Below the pieces are notes generated by a model. It did not search any database, was not told where the DNA came from, and was given only the letters and a program-made list of their open reading frames with translations. From NCBI GenBank assembly GCA_050950425.1, contig JBMNHO010000002.1, positions 1,364,001 through 1,428,000 of the forward strand: a stretch of 64,000 nt of DNA, read 5' to 3'. Below, piece by piece: positions 25,907 to 33,667 of this stretch; position 1 is the first letter of the stretch; each line of letters begins with the position of its first letter. Position numbers and translations under genes: made by a program. Origin of the DNA: RGIG529 sp050950425 (GTDB taxonomy: Bacteria > Bacillota > Clostridia > Oscillospirales > Oscillospiraceae).

Positions 25907-26998
25907 TTATCTTTTATAATTCTGCTCAAAAACATGAATGAACTCCGCGAGGGCGGCAACCCCCTCCGGCGGCATGGCGTTGTATATGGAGGCGCGCATC
26001 CCGCCCACGGAACGGTGCCCCTTCAAGCTGGCAAATCCGGCCTGGGCGGCTTGGGCGGCAAACATTGCGTCCAGCTCCGGGTCCTCGCTGCGGAAGGTGA
26101 CGTTCATGTTGGATCGGGAGCCCTTTTCCGGCACCACGCGGAACAAGGAGCTTTGATCCAGACAGTCGTACAGAAGCGCCGCCTTTTCTTCGTTTCGCGT
26201 TTGCATGGCCTCCAGGCCACCCAGCTTTTCCACCCAGTCCAGCACAAGGCCGAGGATATAAATATTATAGCAGGGCGGGGTGTTGTACATGGAGTCGTTT
26301 TTGATCATGGTGGCATAGTCCATCATAACAGGGGTATGGGGGAGCGCCCTCCCGGCCAGATCATTTCGGATGATGACAACTGTTAAGCCGGCCGGCGCCA
26401 TGTTCTTTTGGGCGCCGGCGTAAATCACGCCGTACTTGGACACATCCACCGGCTTTGACAAAATGTTGGAAGACATATCGCACACCAGAGGAACGGCGCC
26501 CGTTTCGGGGACATAATCCCACTCTGTGCCGTAAATGGTGTTGTTGGAACAGTAATGAAAATAAGACGCGTCGGGACTCAATTTCAGCTCGTTCTGGCGT
26601 GGAATATAGGTGTGTTTTTTATCTTTCGAAGAAGCGGCAATGTTGATGGTGCCGTATTTCTTGGCTTCCTCCGCCGCTTTGCCGGAAAAGCTCCCGGTTA
26701 CGGCATAATCAGCGCTGCCGGTTTTGCCGATCAAATTCATAGGCACTGTGGCAAATTGCAGCGTGGCGCCCCCCTGGAGGAAAAGCACTTTATAGCTGTT
26801 CGGAATATTCATGACCCGCCGAAAAGAGGTTTGGACGCTTTCGAACAGGCGTGCATAGATATCGCTGCGGTGGCTCATCTCCATGACAGACATGCCAGAT
26901 CCCCTGTAATTGCTCATTTCCGCGCTTGCTTGGCTGAGAACTTCTTCCGGCAGCATGGAAGGGCCTGCCGAAAAGTTGAAAATACGTGCGGTTCCCAT
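25907..26998 (-). CDS. serC: phosphoserine aminotransferase
   Basis: A 363-aa class V PLP aminotransferase that makes phosphoserine from 3-phosphohydroxypyruvate and glutamate. It begins IFNFSAGPSMLPEEVLSQA, has the PLP-lysine region VIYAGAQKNMAPAGLTVV and ends GGMRASIYNAMPPEGVAALA, all diagnostic. I use ATG 26998; an ATG 24 bases upstream is in frame. It is first in a serC-serA operon with a promoter at 27213-27242. No phosphoserine phosphatase gene is seen in the window. Confidence 0.95.
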   Translation of the reverse strand: MGTARIFNFSAGPSMLPEEVLSQASAEMSNYRGSGMSVMEMSHRSDIYARLFESVQTSFRRVMNIPNSYKVLFLQGGATLQFATVPMNLIGKTGSADYAVTGSFSGKAAEEAKKYGTINIAASSKDKKHTYIPRQNELKLSPDASYFHYCSNNTIYGTEWDYVPETGAVPLVCDMSSNILSKPVDVSKYGVIYAGAQKNMAPAGLTVVIIRNDLAGRALPHTPVMMDYATMIKNDSMYNTPPCYNIYILGLVLDWVEKLGGLEAMQTRNEEKAALLYDCLDQSSLFRVVPEKGSRSNMNVTFRSEDPELDAMFAAQAAQAGFASLKGHRSVGGMRASIYNAMPPEGVAALAEFIHVFEQNYKR

Positions 26999-27199
26999 TG
27001 TAATCAAAGCCCCTTTTCTCACTCGGGTTCACCCCGGTTTTTTATGCCTTTTGTATATGGTTTCCGTTTCTCGTAAAATCCTTGCGCCCATCCCTGCCAG
27101 GTGGCGTGAAAGACGGGAGACACAGGGGATATCGTTCATGCAGTTTGTGTCCTGGAAAAATTTTTATGAGAAAGAAATCAAAAAACATTGCCGTTTCAT

Positions 27200-27242
27200 C
27201 ATAATATTGTAATATTATATCGGAAAAGACGGCGCACTGTCA
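27200..27242 (-). promoter_or_regulatory. serC-serA promoter with AT-rich palindrome
   Basis: On the minus strand, TGGACA, an 18-base spacer and TATAAT (27213-27218). A perfect inverted repeat, ATAATATT-GT-AATATTAT (27200-27217), overlaps the -10 box and may be an operator. The leader of about 200 bases down to serC shows no T-box. Confidence 0.65.
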
Positions 27243-27347
27243 ATGTTGAACACGACAAAAAGAGTTCCTTTCGAATCCCTTTCCTTGTGGAAGTTGAAAA
27301 CCTTCTAAAGTTACCAAAAAATTTTTCAAAAATTTTAAAATTTGTTA

Positions 27348-27376
27348 TTAACTTTTTGTGCAATGTGTGTTACAAT
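27348..27376 (+). promoter_or_regulatory. candidate promoter for the hydrogenase leader
   Basis: TTAACT (27348-27353), a 17-base spacer and TACAAT (27371-27376). It is the best-spaced pair before the structured leader; the flanking 27300-27360 is strongly AT-rich. Confidence 0.5.
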
Positions 27377-27382
27377 GGCCAT

Positions 27383-28215
27383 GTTGAGGGCTCATCTGTG
27401 AAAGGAAATCGTATATAAGGAGAAACAGGAACCTTGTCGCAGAAGGAAAAAACCAAATGCGATGTTTTGCCCGAGGCTTTTCGCACCCCCTTTTCTTTCT
27501 ATTTTGATCATAAGAATGCCCAGAAATATTTGTTTGTGCGTTGACACAAATGAGAAGGCAGCAGCATGAAACGGGGCGCATACGCGCCGCTACATCAATG
27601 TTGCTGCTATGTGGCTTGTCCGCAGGATGGCGCGGCGGGAAACCACCGTGCTTGTATGCGGAATGCCAGTGCCAAATTCGGCTGTTAAGAAAAAGCTGTT
27701 TTTGGCGTTTGGCGAGTGACAAAACAGGCGAAAAGCGGGCCGGGAAGACCGAGGGAAAGCGGCTACATAAACGGCATTGAAAGAACCGGGCTTCAAAGGC
27801 AGCGGTTCCGTCGAAGCCGGGAAAGCGAAGGACACTGTTTAGAACAGATGCGTGAGAGAGGCAGGGCCTGTTGGCACAGACAGCCAGCAGGACTTCAGCC
27901 ACCTGTCGGCGTTGTCTGCTCCAGGAAAACAGCGCAACGCCAAAACAGACAGAAAACGGCAGCGTATATTGTTTCGGATAGAACGGCGCAATGTTTGCGA
28001 ATAAGCGGCACTTTTTTGCAAAAACAGAGTGTGTTCTTGGGCGATCGAAACGATGTCTCGCCGTTGTGGGAGACAGCGCCCGCCAATCCAAAACCTGTTT
28101 TGAAAGAACGCCAGTATCGCCGACCGCTTCAGGATGGCAGGGGGGATGATTCTGACGAAGACAGGACGGTACATCTAGGTACGCCATTGAAGAGACTCTT
28201 AAAGCAACCATAGAA
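27383..28215 (+). ncRNA. large structured RNA or very long leader before the hydrogenase operon
   Basis: About 800 bases without a credible protein gene, purine-rich on the + strand, and unusually foldable. Helices seen: TGCGA/TCGCA (27458-27485); TTTGTG/CACAAA (27533-27550); a 10-pair stem 27558-27567 with 27598-27607 enclosing GGCGC/GCGCC; TCCGCA/TGCGGA enclosing a GAAA-capped stem (27619-27667); GAACC/GGTTC crossed by GGCTTC/GAAGCC, an H-type pseudoknot (27783-27818); CCTGTTGGC/GCCAGCAGG (27867-27891), whose loop can pair with TGTCTG 27913-27918; GGCGTTG/CAACGCC (27908-27941); and a three-way junction at 28039-28081. I see no tmRNA, RNase P, T-box or group II domain V signature. Whether it is a separate RNA or the 5' leader of hydCBA is open; no terminator was found at its 3' end. 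Confidence 0.65.
27434..27544 (+). CDS. possible 36-aa leader peptide
   Basis: A TTG-initiated frame (MSQKEKTKCDVLPEAF...) about 10 bases after AAGGAG, ending at TGA 27542. The product is charged and hydrophilic and unlike any family I know. It overlaps the first helices of the structured region, so it may be a regulatory leader ORF or chance. Low confidence. Confidence 0.25.
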   Translation: MSQKEKTKCDVLPEAFRTPFSFYFDHKNAQKYLFVR

Positions 28216-28233
28216 GAATGAGGAGGAAAAAGC

Positions 28234-28710
28234 TTGAACGAACTATTTGACTACACGGTGGCCGACAAAGTCATCGAAACGTATGGTGCGAAGCCCAGCT
28301 CCACCATTGCGATCCTGCAAGGGATTCAGGAAGAATACCGTTATTTGCCCAAGGAGATTTTCCCATATGTTGCCAAGAAAGTAGGGTTGAGTGCCGCGAA
28401 CCTTTATAGTGTTGCAACCTTCTACGAAAACTTCTCTTTAGAGCCAAAAGGAAAATATGTCATTAAAATATGTGACGGTACCGCCTGTCACGTGAGAAAA
28501 TCCACACCAATCTTGACCAAACTGAGGGAGGAGCTGAACCTGTCGGAGGACAAACACACCACAGACGACCTCCTTTTCACTGTGGAAACAGTGTCCTGTC
28601 TGGGTGCCTGCGGACTTGCTCCCGTGCTTACGGTAAATGATAAGGTGTACCCGGCTATGACTCCGGAAAAAGCTGAGGAACTTTTGAATCAATTGAAGGG
28701 GGAAGCATAA
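28234..28710 (+). CDS. hydC: hydrogenase subunit HydC (NuoE-like [2Fe-2S] protein)
   Basis: A 158-aa thioredoxin-fold [2Fe-2S] protein of the NuoE/HndA family. Ligand cysteines are in CDGTACHV and VSCLGACGLAP. It is the small subunit of a three-gene HydABC hydrogenase, passing electrons between the flavin subunit and the rest of the complex. The start is TTG 28234 with AGGAGG 7 bases before it. The stop TAA shares its last A with the ATG of hydB, so the two are translationally coupled. Confidence 0.94.
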   Translation: MNELFDYTVADKVIETYGAKPSSTIAILQGIQEEYRYLPKEIFPYVAKKVGLSAANLYSVATFYENFSLEPKGKYVIKICDGTACHVRKSTPILTKLREELNLSEDKHTTDDLLFTVETVSCLGACGLAPVLTVNDKVYPAMTPEKAEELLNQLKGEA

Positions 28711-30596
28711 TGCAGACACTGACAGGCAGAGATGGTTTAAAGAAGCTTCGCGAAGACAGCCGCATCGCCCTGGAGGCAGAGAAGAAAAAAGTTCTTGTCT
28801 GTGCCGGTACCGGTTGCGTTTCCGGCGGTTCTTTGGAAATTTACGATAAACTGATCGAATTGATGAAAGCGCAGAACATTCCTTGTTCTGTTGAGTTGGA
28901 TTACGAGGAAACAACCCACCACGACACCGTTGGCATGAAAAAGAGCGGCTGCCACGGCTTCTGCGAAATGGGTCCTCTGGTACGGATTGAGCCCCAGGGC
29001 TGGCTGTACACAAAGGTTAAGCTGGAAGATTGCGAGGAAATCGTCGAAAAAACCATCATGCAGGGCGAACACATCGAACGTCTGGCTTACCAAAAGGGCG
29101 GCATTGTACGTCCCAAGCAGGAAGAAATTCCGTTCTATGAAAAACAAACCCGTCTGGTGCTGGAACACTGCGGCCACATTGACGCAGACTCCATCATCGA
29201 ATATATTGCCATCGGCGGTTATTCCGCGTTGGAAAAGGCTCTCTTTGAGATGTCCGCTGACGACATCATCGGGCAGATTTCCGACTCCAACCTGCGCGGC
29301 CGAGGCGGCGGCGGCTTCCTGGCCGGCACAAAATGGGCGCAGGTGAAGCGCCAAAAGGCAGAACATAAATACGTTGTCTGCAACGGTGACGAGGGTGACC
29401 CCGGCGCGTTCATGGACAGAAGCATCATGGAAGGCGACCCCCATCGTATGCTGGAAGGCATGATCATTGCCGGTCTGGCTTGCGGTGCGGATGAAGGATA
29501 TATTTATGTCCGGGCGGAGTACCCCATGGCCATTGCGAGACTGCGCAACGCCATCAGCCAGGCGGAAGAGCTTGGTATTTTGGGCGACAACATTTTGGGA
29601 ACCGGATTTAATTTCCACATACACATCAACCGCGGCGCCGGCGCATTCGTTTGCGGCGAAGGCAGCGCGCTGACCGCTTCCATCGAAGGCAAGCGCGGCA
29701 TGCCCCGCGTGAAGCCGCCCCGTACAGTGGAGCATGGTCTGTTCTATTCTCCCACTGTACTGAACAACGTAGAAACGTTTGCAAACGTTGCGCATATCAT
29801 CCTGAACGGCGCGGACTGGTACAAGAGCATCGGGCCGGAAAACAGCCCGGGCACCAAGGCGTTCGCACTGACCGGAAACATTGAAAACACCGGTCTGATC
29901 GAAGTACCCATGGGTACGACCCTCCAAGAAGTTATCTTTGGGGTCGGCGGCGGCATCCGTGACGGCAAAGAATTTAAAGCCGTCCAGATCGGCGGACCCT
30001 CCGGCGGCTGCCTGACCAAGGAGCATTTTGACCTGCCCCTGGACTTTGACTCTTTGAAAAAAGTGGGCGCGATGGTCGGCTCCGGCGGCCTCGTTGTTAT
30101 GGATGAAGAATCCTGCATGGTAGAAGTGGCTCGTTTCTTCATGAACTTTACGCAGAACGAGTCCTGCGGCAAATGCGTTCCCTGCCGGGAAGGCACAAAG
30201 CGCATGCTGGAAATCTTGGAGCGGATCGTCAGAGGCGAAGGCGAAGAGGGCGACATTGAGCTGCTGGATGACCTGGCCGACACCATTTCCTCCACTGCTC
30301 TTTGCGGCTTGGGCAAAACGGCTCCGAACCCGGTTAAGAGCACCATCAAATACTTCCGGGATGAATATGAAGCGCATATCTTCGATAAAACTTGTCCGGC
30401 TGGCGTGTGCCGTAAGCTGAAAAGGATTTATATCGATCCTGATCTGTGTAGAGGCTGTTCCAAGTGCACCAAGACGTGCCCGACCAACGCCATTTCCGGT
30501 AAACTCAAAGAACCGTTCAAGATTGATCCGGCTGTCTGCATTAAATGTGGGGCTTGTATCAATGTATGTCCGTTCAATGCGATTAAGGAGGCTTAA
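28710..30596 (+). CDS. hydB: hydrogenase subunit HydB (NuoF-like flavoprotein)
   Basis: A 628-aa subunit that binds FMN and NAD(H). In order: an N-terminal thioredoxin-like [2Fe-2S] domain (about 25-110); the NuoF flavin domain with RGRGGGGFLAGTKWA and NGDEGDPGAFMDRS; an SLBB domain; a [4Fe-4S] site SCGKCVPCREGTKRM; and a C-terminal 2[4Fe-4S] ferredoxin (CRGCSKCTKTCP, CIKCGACINVCP). This layout matches HydB of electron-bifurcating hydrogenases, which couple ferredoxin and NADH to hydrogen. That function is inferred from the family. Confidence 0.95.
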   Translation: MQTLTGRDGLKKLREDSRIALEAEKKKVLVCAGTGCVSGGSLEIYDKLIELMKAQNIPCSVELDYEETTHHDTVGMKKSGCHGFCEMGPLVRIEPQGWLYTKVKLEDCEEIVEKTIMQGEHIERLAYQKGGIVRPKQEEIPFYEKQTRLVLEHCGHIDADSIIEYIAIGGYSALEKALFEMSADDIIGQISDSNLRGRGGGGFLAGTKWAQVKRQKAEHKYVVCNGDEGDPGAFMDRSIMEGDPHRMLEGMIIAGLACGADEGYIYVRAEYPMAIARLRNAISQAEELGILGDNILGTGFNFHIHINRGAGAFVCGEGSALTASIEGKRGMPRVKPPRTVEHGLFYSPTVLNNVETFANVAHIILNGADWYKSIGPENSPGTKAFALTGNIENTGLIEVPMGTTLQEVIFGVGGGIRDGKEFKAVQIGGPSGGCLTKEHFDLPLDFDSLKKVGAMVGSGGLVVMDEESCMVEVARFFMNFTQNESCGKCVPCREGTKRMLEILERIVRGEGEEGDIELLDDLADTISSTALCGLGKTAPNPVKSTIKYFRDEYEAHIFDKTCPAGVCRKLKRIYIDPDLCRGCSKCTKTCPTNAISGKLKEPFKIDPAVCIKCGACINVCPFNAIKEA

Positions 30597-30599
30597 ACT

Positions 30600-32351
30600 G
30601 TGGAAAACAAAGACTATATGATCATTGACGGTAAGCAGGTGCCCATTGAAGGCGAAAAAAATGTATTAGAAATAGTACGTAAGGCCGGTATTGAGTTGCC
30701 TACTTTCTGCTATCACCCTGAATTGTCCGTTTTCGGCGCTTGCCGGATGTGCGTTGTAGAGACCAGCAGAGGCGCAATGGAAGCTTCCTGTTCGGCAGTG
30801 CCAAAGGCTGGCATGGAGATCTACACCAACACCCCGCGCCTTAGAAAATATCGCCGCGTGATTCTGGAATTGCTGCTGTCCAACCACTGCCGTGACTGCA
30901 CAGCCTGCCAGAAGAACGGCCATTGTAAATTACAGGACTACGCCATGCAGTATGGCGTGAGAAACTTCCGGTTTAAGAACATGAGAACCGAGCATGACAT
31001 TGATGATTCTTCCCCCTCGATCATCAAAGATCAGAGCAAATGTATCCTCTGCGGCGAGTGCGTCCGTATGTGCAACGAAGTGCAGACGGTGGGCGCCATT
31101 GACCTGAGCAACAGAAGCTCCAAAGCGTCTGTCAGCACTTTCTTTGAAGAGCCTTTGGCAGAGTCCGGCTGCATTGCCTGCGGCCAGTGTGTTGTTGTTT
31201 GCCCCACCGGCGCTTTGATGGAAAGAGACGACACAGACGAAGTTTGGGCGGCTTTGGCAGACCCCAAAAAACACGTGGTGGTTGGCCCCGCGCCTTCCGT
31301 TCGCGCCACTTTGGGCGAATGTTTTGACTATGACATCGGCACCAACGTGGAAGGCAAAATGGTTGCCGCGCTGCGCAAGCTGGGCTTTGACAAAGTGTTC
31401 GACGTGGACACCGCTGCCGACTTCACCATCATGGAAGAAGGCACCGAGTTCTTAAACCGCCTGCAAAACGGCGGAACCCTGCCCTTGCTGACCAGCTGCT
31501 CCCCCGGTTGGATTAACTTTGTGGAACAGTATTATCCCGAGATGCTGGATAACGTGTCCTCCTGCCGCTCCCCTCAAGGCATGTTCGGCTCCCTTGTGAA
31601 ATCCTACTATGCGGAGAAGGTCGGCATTGACCCCAAGGATATCGTTGTGGTCTCCATCATGCCCTGTACTGCCAAGAAGTATGAGTGCAAGAGAGAAGAG
31701 ATGCGTCTCGCCAACGGCGTGATGCCGGTGGATATCTCCATCACCACACGTGAATTGGGCCAGATGATTGATCAGGCCGGCATTGACTTTAGGAATCTGG
31801 AAGAAGAAACGTTTGATCCGATGCTGGGCATTTCCACCGGCGCGTCCGTTATCTTCGGCGCAACCGGCGGCGTCATGGAAGCCGCTCTGCGTACCGTGGT
31901 TGAAATCGTGACCGGCAAAACGCTGGACAGCGTTGACTTCAAGGAAGTCCGCGGCATGGACGGCATCAAGGAAGCCACCTACGAGCTGCCCGGCAAAACC
32001 GTTCGCGTGGCGGCTGTTTCCGGCATAGGCAACACCCGAAAGGTGCTGGAAGGCATTAAGTCCGGCGAGCTGGACTATGACTTCGTCGAAGTGATGGCCT
32101 GCCCCGGCGGCTGCGTCAACGGCGGCGGCCAGCCGTATCAGCCCACTGCCTTCACTGCCGAGGAATACAGAAACAGACGAGAGAGCCGTGCGGAAGGTCT
32201 GTATAGTCAGGATGTCAGCATGTCTCTGCGTAAGAGCCATGAAAACCCCATTGTAGACACTGTTTACAAAGAATATTTGGGCGAAATCGGCGGCCACAAA
32301 GCACATGAGCTGCTGCACACCCACTATACCGCAAACCCCAGATATAAATAA
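30600..32351 (+). CDS. hydA: [FeFe] hydrogenase catalytic subunit HydA
   Basis: A 583-aa cytoplasmic hydrogenase. The N-terminus has a [2Fe-2S] ferredoxin domain (CYHPELSVFGACRMC), a His-Cys [4Fe-4S] site (HCRDCTACQKNGHC), and two [4Fe-4S] sites (CILCGECVRMC, CIACGQCVVVC). The H-cluster motifs are L1 TSCSPGWINF, L2 MPCTAKKYE and L3 MACPGGCVNGGGQP. L1 has Ser where many enzymes have a second Cys (TSCCPGW). No C-terminal extension is present. Start GTG 30600 follows AAGGAGG, 3 bases after hydB. Maturases HydE, HydF and HydG are not in this window. Confidence 0.96.
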   Translation: MENKDYMIIDGKQVPIEGEKNVLEIVRKAGIELPTFCYHPELSVFGACRMCVVETSRGAMEASCSAVPKAGMEIYTNTPRLRKYRRVILELLLSNHCRDCTACQKNGHCKLQDYAMQYGVRNFRFKNMRTEHDIDDSSPSIIKDQSKCILCGECVRMCNEVQTVGAIDLSNRSSKASVSTFFEEPLAESGCIACGQCVVVCPTGALMERDDTDEVWAALADPKKHVVVGPAPSVRATLGECFDYDIGTNVEGKMVAALRKLGFDKVFDVDTAADFTIMEEGTEFLNRLQNGGTLPLLTSCSPGWINFVEQYYPEMLDNVSSCRSPQGMFGSLVKSYYAEKVGIDPKDIVVVSIMPCTAKKYECKREEMRLANGVMPVDISITTRELGQMIDQAGIDFRNLEEETFDPMLGISTGASVIFGATGGVMEAALRTVVEIVTGKTLDSVDFKEVRGMDGIKEATYELPGKTVRVAAVSGIGNTRKVLEGIKSGELDYDFVEVMACPGGCVNGGGQPYQPTAFTAEEYRNRRESRAEGLYSQDVSMSLRKSHENPIVDTVYKEYLGEIGGHKAHELLHTHYTANPRYK

Positions 32352-32364
32352 GCCCATTTTCCTC

Positions 32365-32404
32365 GATAGCAGGCGTTTCCAAGGAAACGTCTGCTATCTT
32401 TTTA
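32365..32404 (+). terminator. terminator of the hydCBA operon
   Basis: A 16-pair stem, GATAGCAGGCGTTTCC with GGAAACGTCTGCTATC (one G-U), followed by TTTTTA. Confidence 0.92.
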
Positions 32405-32498
32405 TGAAACGAGAGACAAAAGGGAGGAAATGTGATAAACTATCTGCCAGGGCAATCGAGACTGCCCGAAAGAAACCAACGAATGGGTGGGATGATTG

Positions 32499-33488
32499 AT
32501 GAATCGTTCTGTGCGGGCGAGAAGCGGCGGGATGCTGCTTTTGACGGCACTGATTTGGGGCGTGGCCTTTGTGGCCCAAAGCGTCAGCATGGATTATATC
32601 AGCCCCTTTACCTTCAATGCCGTGCGCAGTTTGATCGGCGGTGCGGTGCTGCTTCCCGGCATTGCCCTTTTGGATCGGCTGAACCGCAAAAGACAGCCGG
32701 GTCAGCAAAATGCCGATACCCAGATCTCGGGACATGGCGGGAAAAAGCTGATTGTCGGCGGGGTCGCCTGCGGGGTGGTGCTGGCGGTGGCCAGCTCATT
32801 GCAGCAGTTTGGCATTATGCAGACAACGGTTGGCAAAGCGGGCTTTATTACGGCGCTTTATATTGTCATTGTGCCGGTTTTGGGGTTGTTCTTTAAAAGG
32901 CGAGTGCCTCCTTTGGTTTGGCTGGGCGTTCTCGTCGCCACGGGGGGGATGTACCTTCTTTGCATCACAGAATCTTTTTCCGTCGGAACGGGGGATCTGC
33001 TGATGGTGGCATGTGCCGTTTGTTTTTCCGTTCATATTTTACTGATTGACCATTTTTCCCCGTTTGTGGATTGTGTGCGCATGTCCTGCATCCAATTTTT
33101 TACCTGCGGTGTATTATGCGCGATTCCCATGTTTTTATGGGAACATCCGCAAATGCAGGACCTTTTCGCCGCCTGGGTGCCTGTTTTGTATGCGGGCGTG
33201 CTCTCCTGCGGGGTGGCGTATACGCTACAGGTGGTGGGACAAAAACACACAACCCCCGTGGTGGCGTCGTTGCTGCTGAGCTTGGAATCGGTGTTCTCTG
33301 TGCTGGCTGCCTGGGTCATTTTGAGGGAGTCTCTCTCTTTGCGGGAGTTCTTGGGGTGTCTGATGGTTTTCTGCGCGATCGTTTTGGCCCAAGCGCCGGA
33401 TTTCAAGCGGAGGGGCAGCCCGGAGGGCAGAAAAACGCTGGAGGGGGGGGACGCCGTTCAAACACTGGCATCCCAGCAGGGACGATGA
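32499..33488 (+). CDS. EamA/DMT-family transporter
   Basis: A 329-aa inner-membrane protein with about ten hydrophobic helices arranged as two EamA repeats, for example LLLTALIWGVAFVAQSVSMD at the N-terminus and PVVASLLLSLESVFSVLAAW in the second repeat. Members export or import metabolites such as amino acids; the substrate is not predictable. ATG 32499 has GGGTGGGA 7 bases upstream; the TTG one codon earlier is less likely. The gene is monocistronic, bracketed by terminators. Confidence 0.9.
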   Translation: MNRSVRARSGGMLLLTALIWGVAFVAQSVSMDYISPFTFNAVRSLIGGAVLLPGIALLDRLNRKRQPGQQNADTQISGHGGKKLIVGGVACGVVLAVASSLQQFGIMQTTVGKAGFITALYIVIVPVLGLFFKRRVPPLVWLGVLVATGGMYLLCITESFSVGTGDLLMVACAVCFSVHILLIDHFSPFVDCVRMSCIQFFTCGVLCAIPMFLWEHPQMQDLFAAWVPVLYAGVLSCGVAYTLQVVGQKHTTPVVASLLLSLESVFSVLAAWVILRESLSLREFLGCLMVFCAIVLAQAPDFKRRGSPEGRKTLEGGDAVQTLASQQGR

Positions 33489-33534
33489 AAAAAGCCCCGC
33501 CTTTCCTTGAAAGGATACGTTTGTCCGTTGGTAT

Positions 33535-33571
33535 AAAACAGAGCCTTGACTTCGGTCAGGGCTCTGTTTTT
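33535..33571 (+). terminator. terminator after the EamA gene
   Basis: AAACAGAGCC-TGAC with GTCA-GGCTCTGTTT around TTCG, followed by a T run; a classical tetraloop-capped terminator. Confidence 0.92.
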
Positions 33572-33667
33572 ATGCCAACCTACCACAATTAGTAGCTATT
33601 AAAAGCGAGGTCTCCTCTTTAAAATAGGAATTAGAATGGGAGGGATTGTCATGTAGCAGAAAACAGA

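Noticed and set aside
26999..27199. Serine T-box or riboswitch before serC
   Set aside because: No T-box core or terminator/antiterminator pair seen in the leader.
27330..27362. Rex operator before the hydrogenase
   Set aside because: GTTA-T-TAAC is present but the spacing does not fit the TTGTTAA-N4-TTAACAA type site.
27348..28211. A 287-codon open frame on the minus strand across the pre-hydrogenase region
   Set aside because: Composition is rich in Cys, His, Arg, Ser and Phe with no domain-like pattern. It is open only because the + strand is purine-rich and so has few minus-strand stops; no ribosome site at its start. The RNA helices explain the region better.
27716..28213. A 165-codon + strand frame before hydC
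   Set aside because: Starts without a ribosome site, highly basic random composition, and overlaps the pseudoknot and three-way junction.
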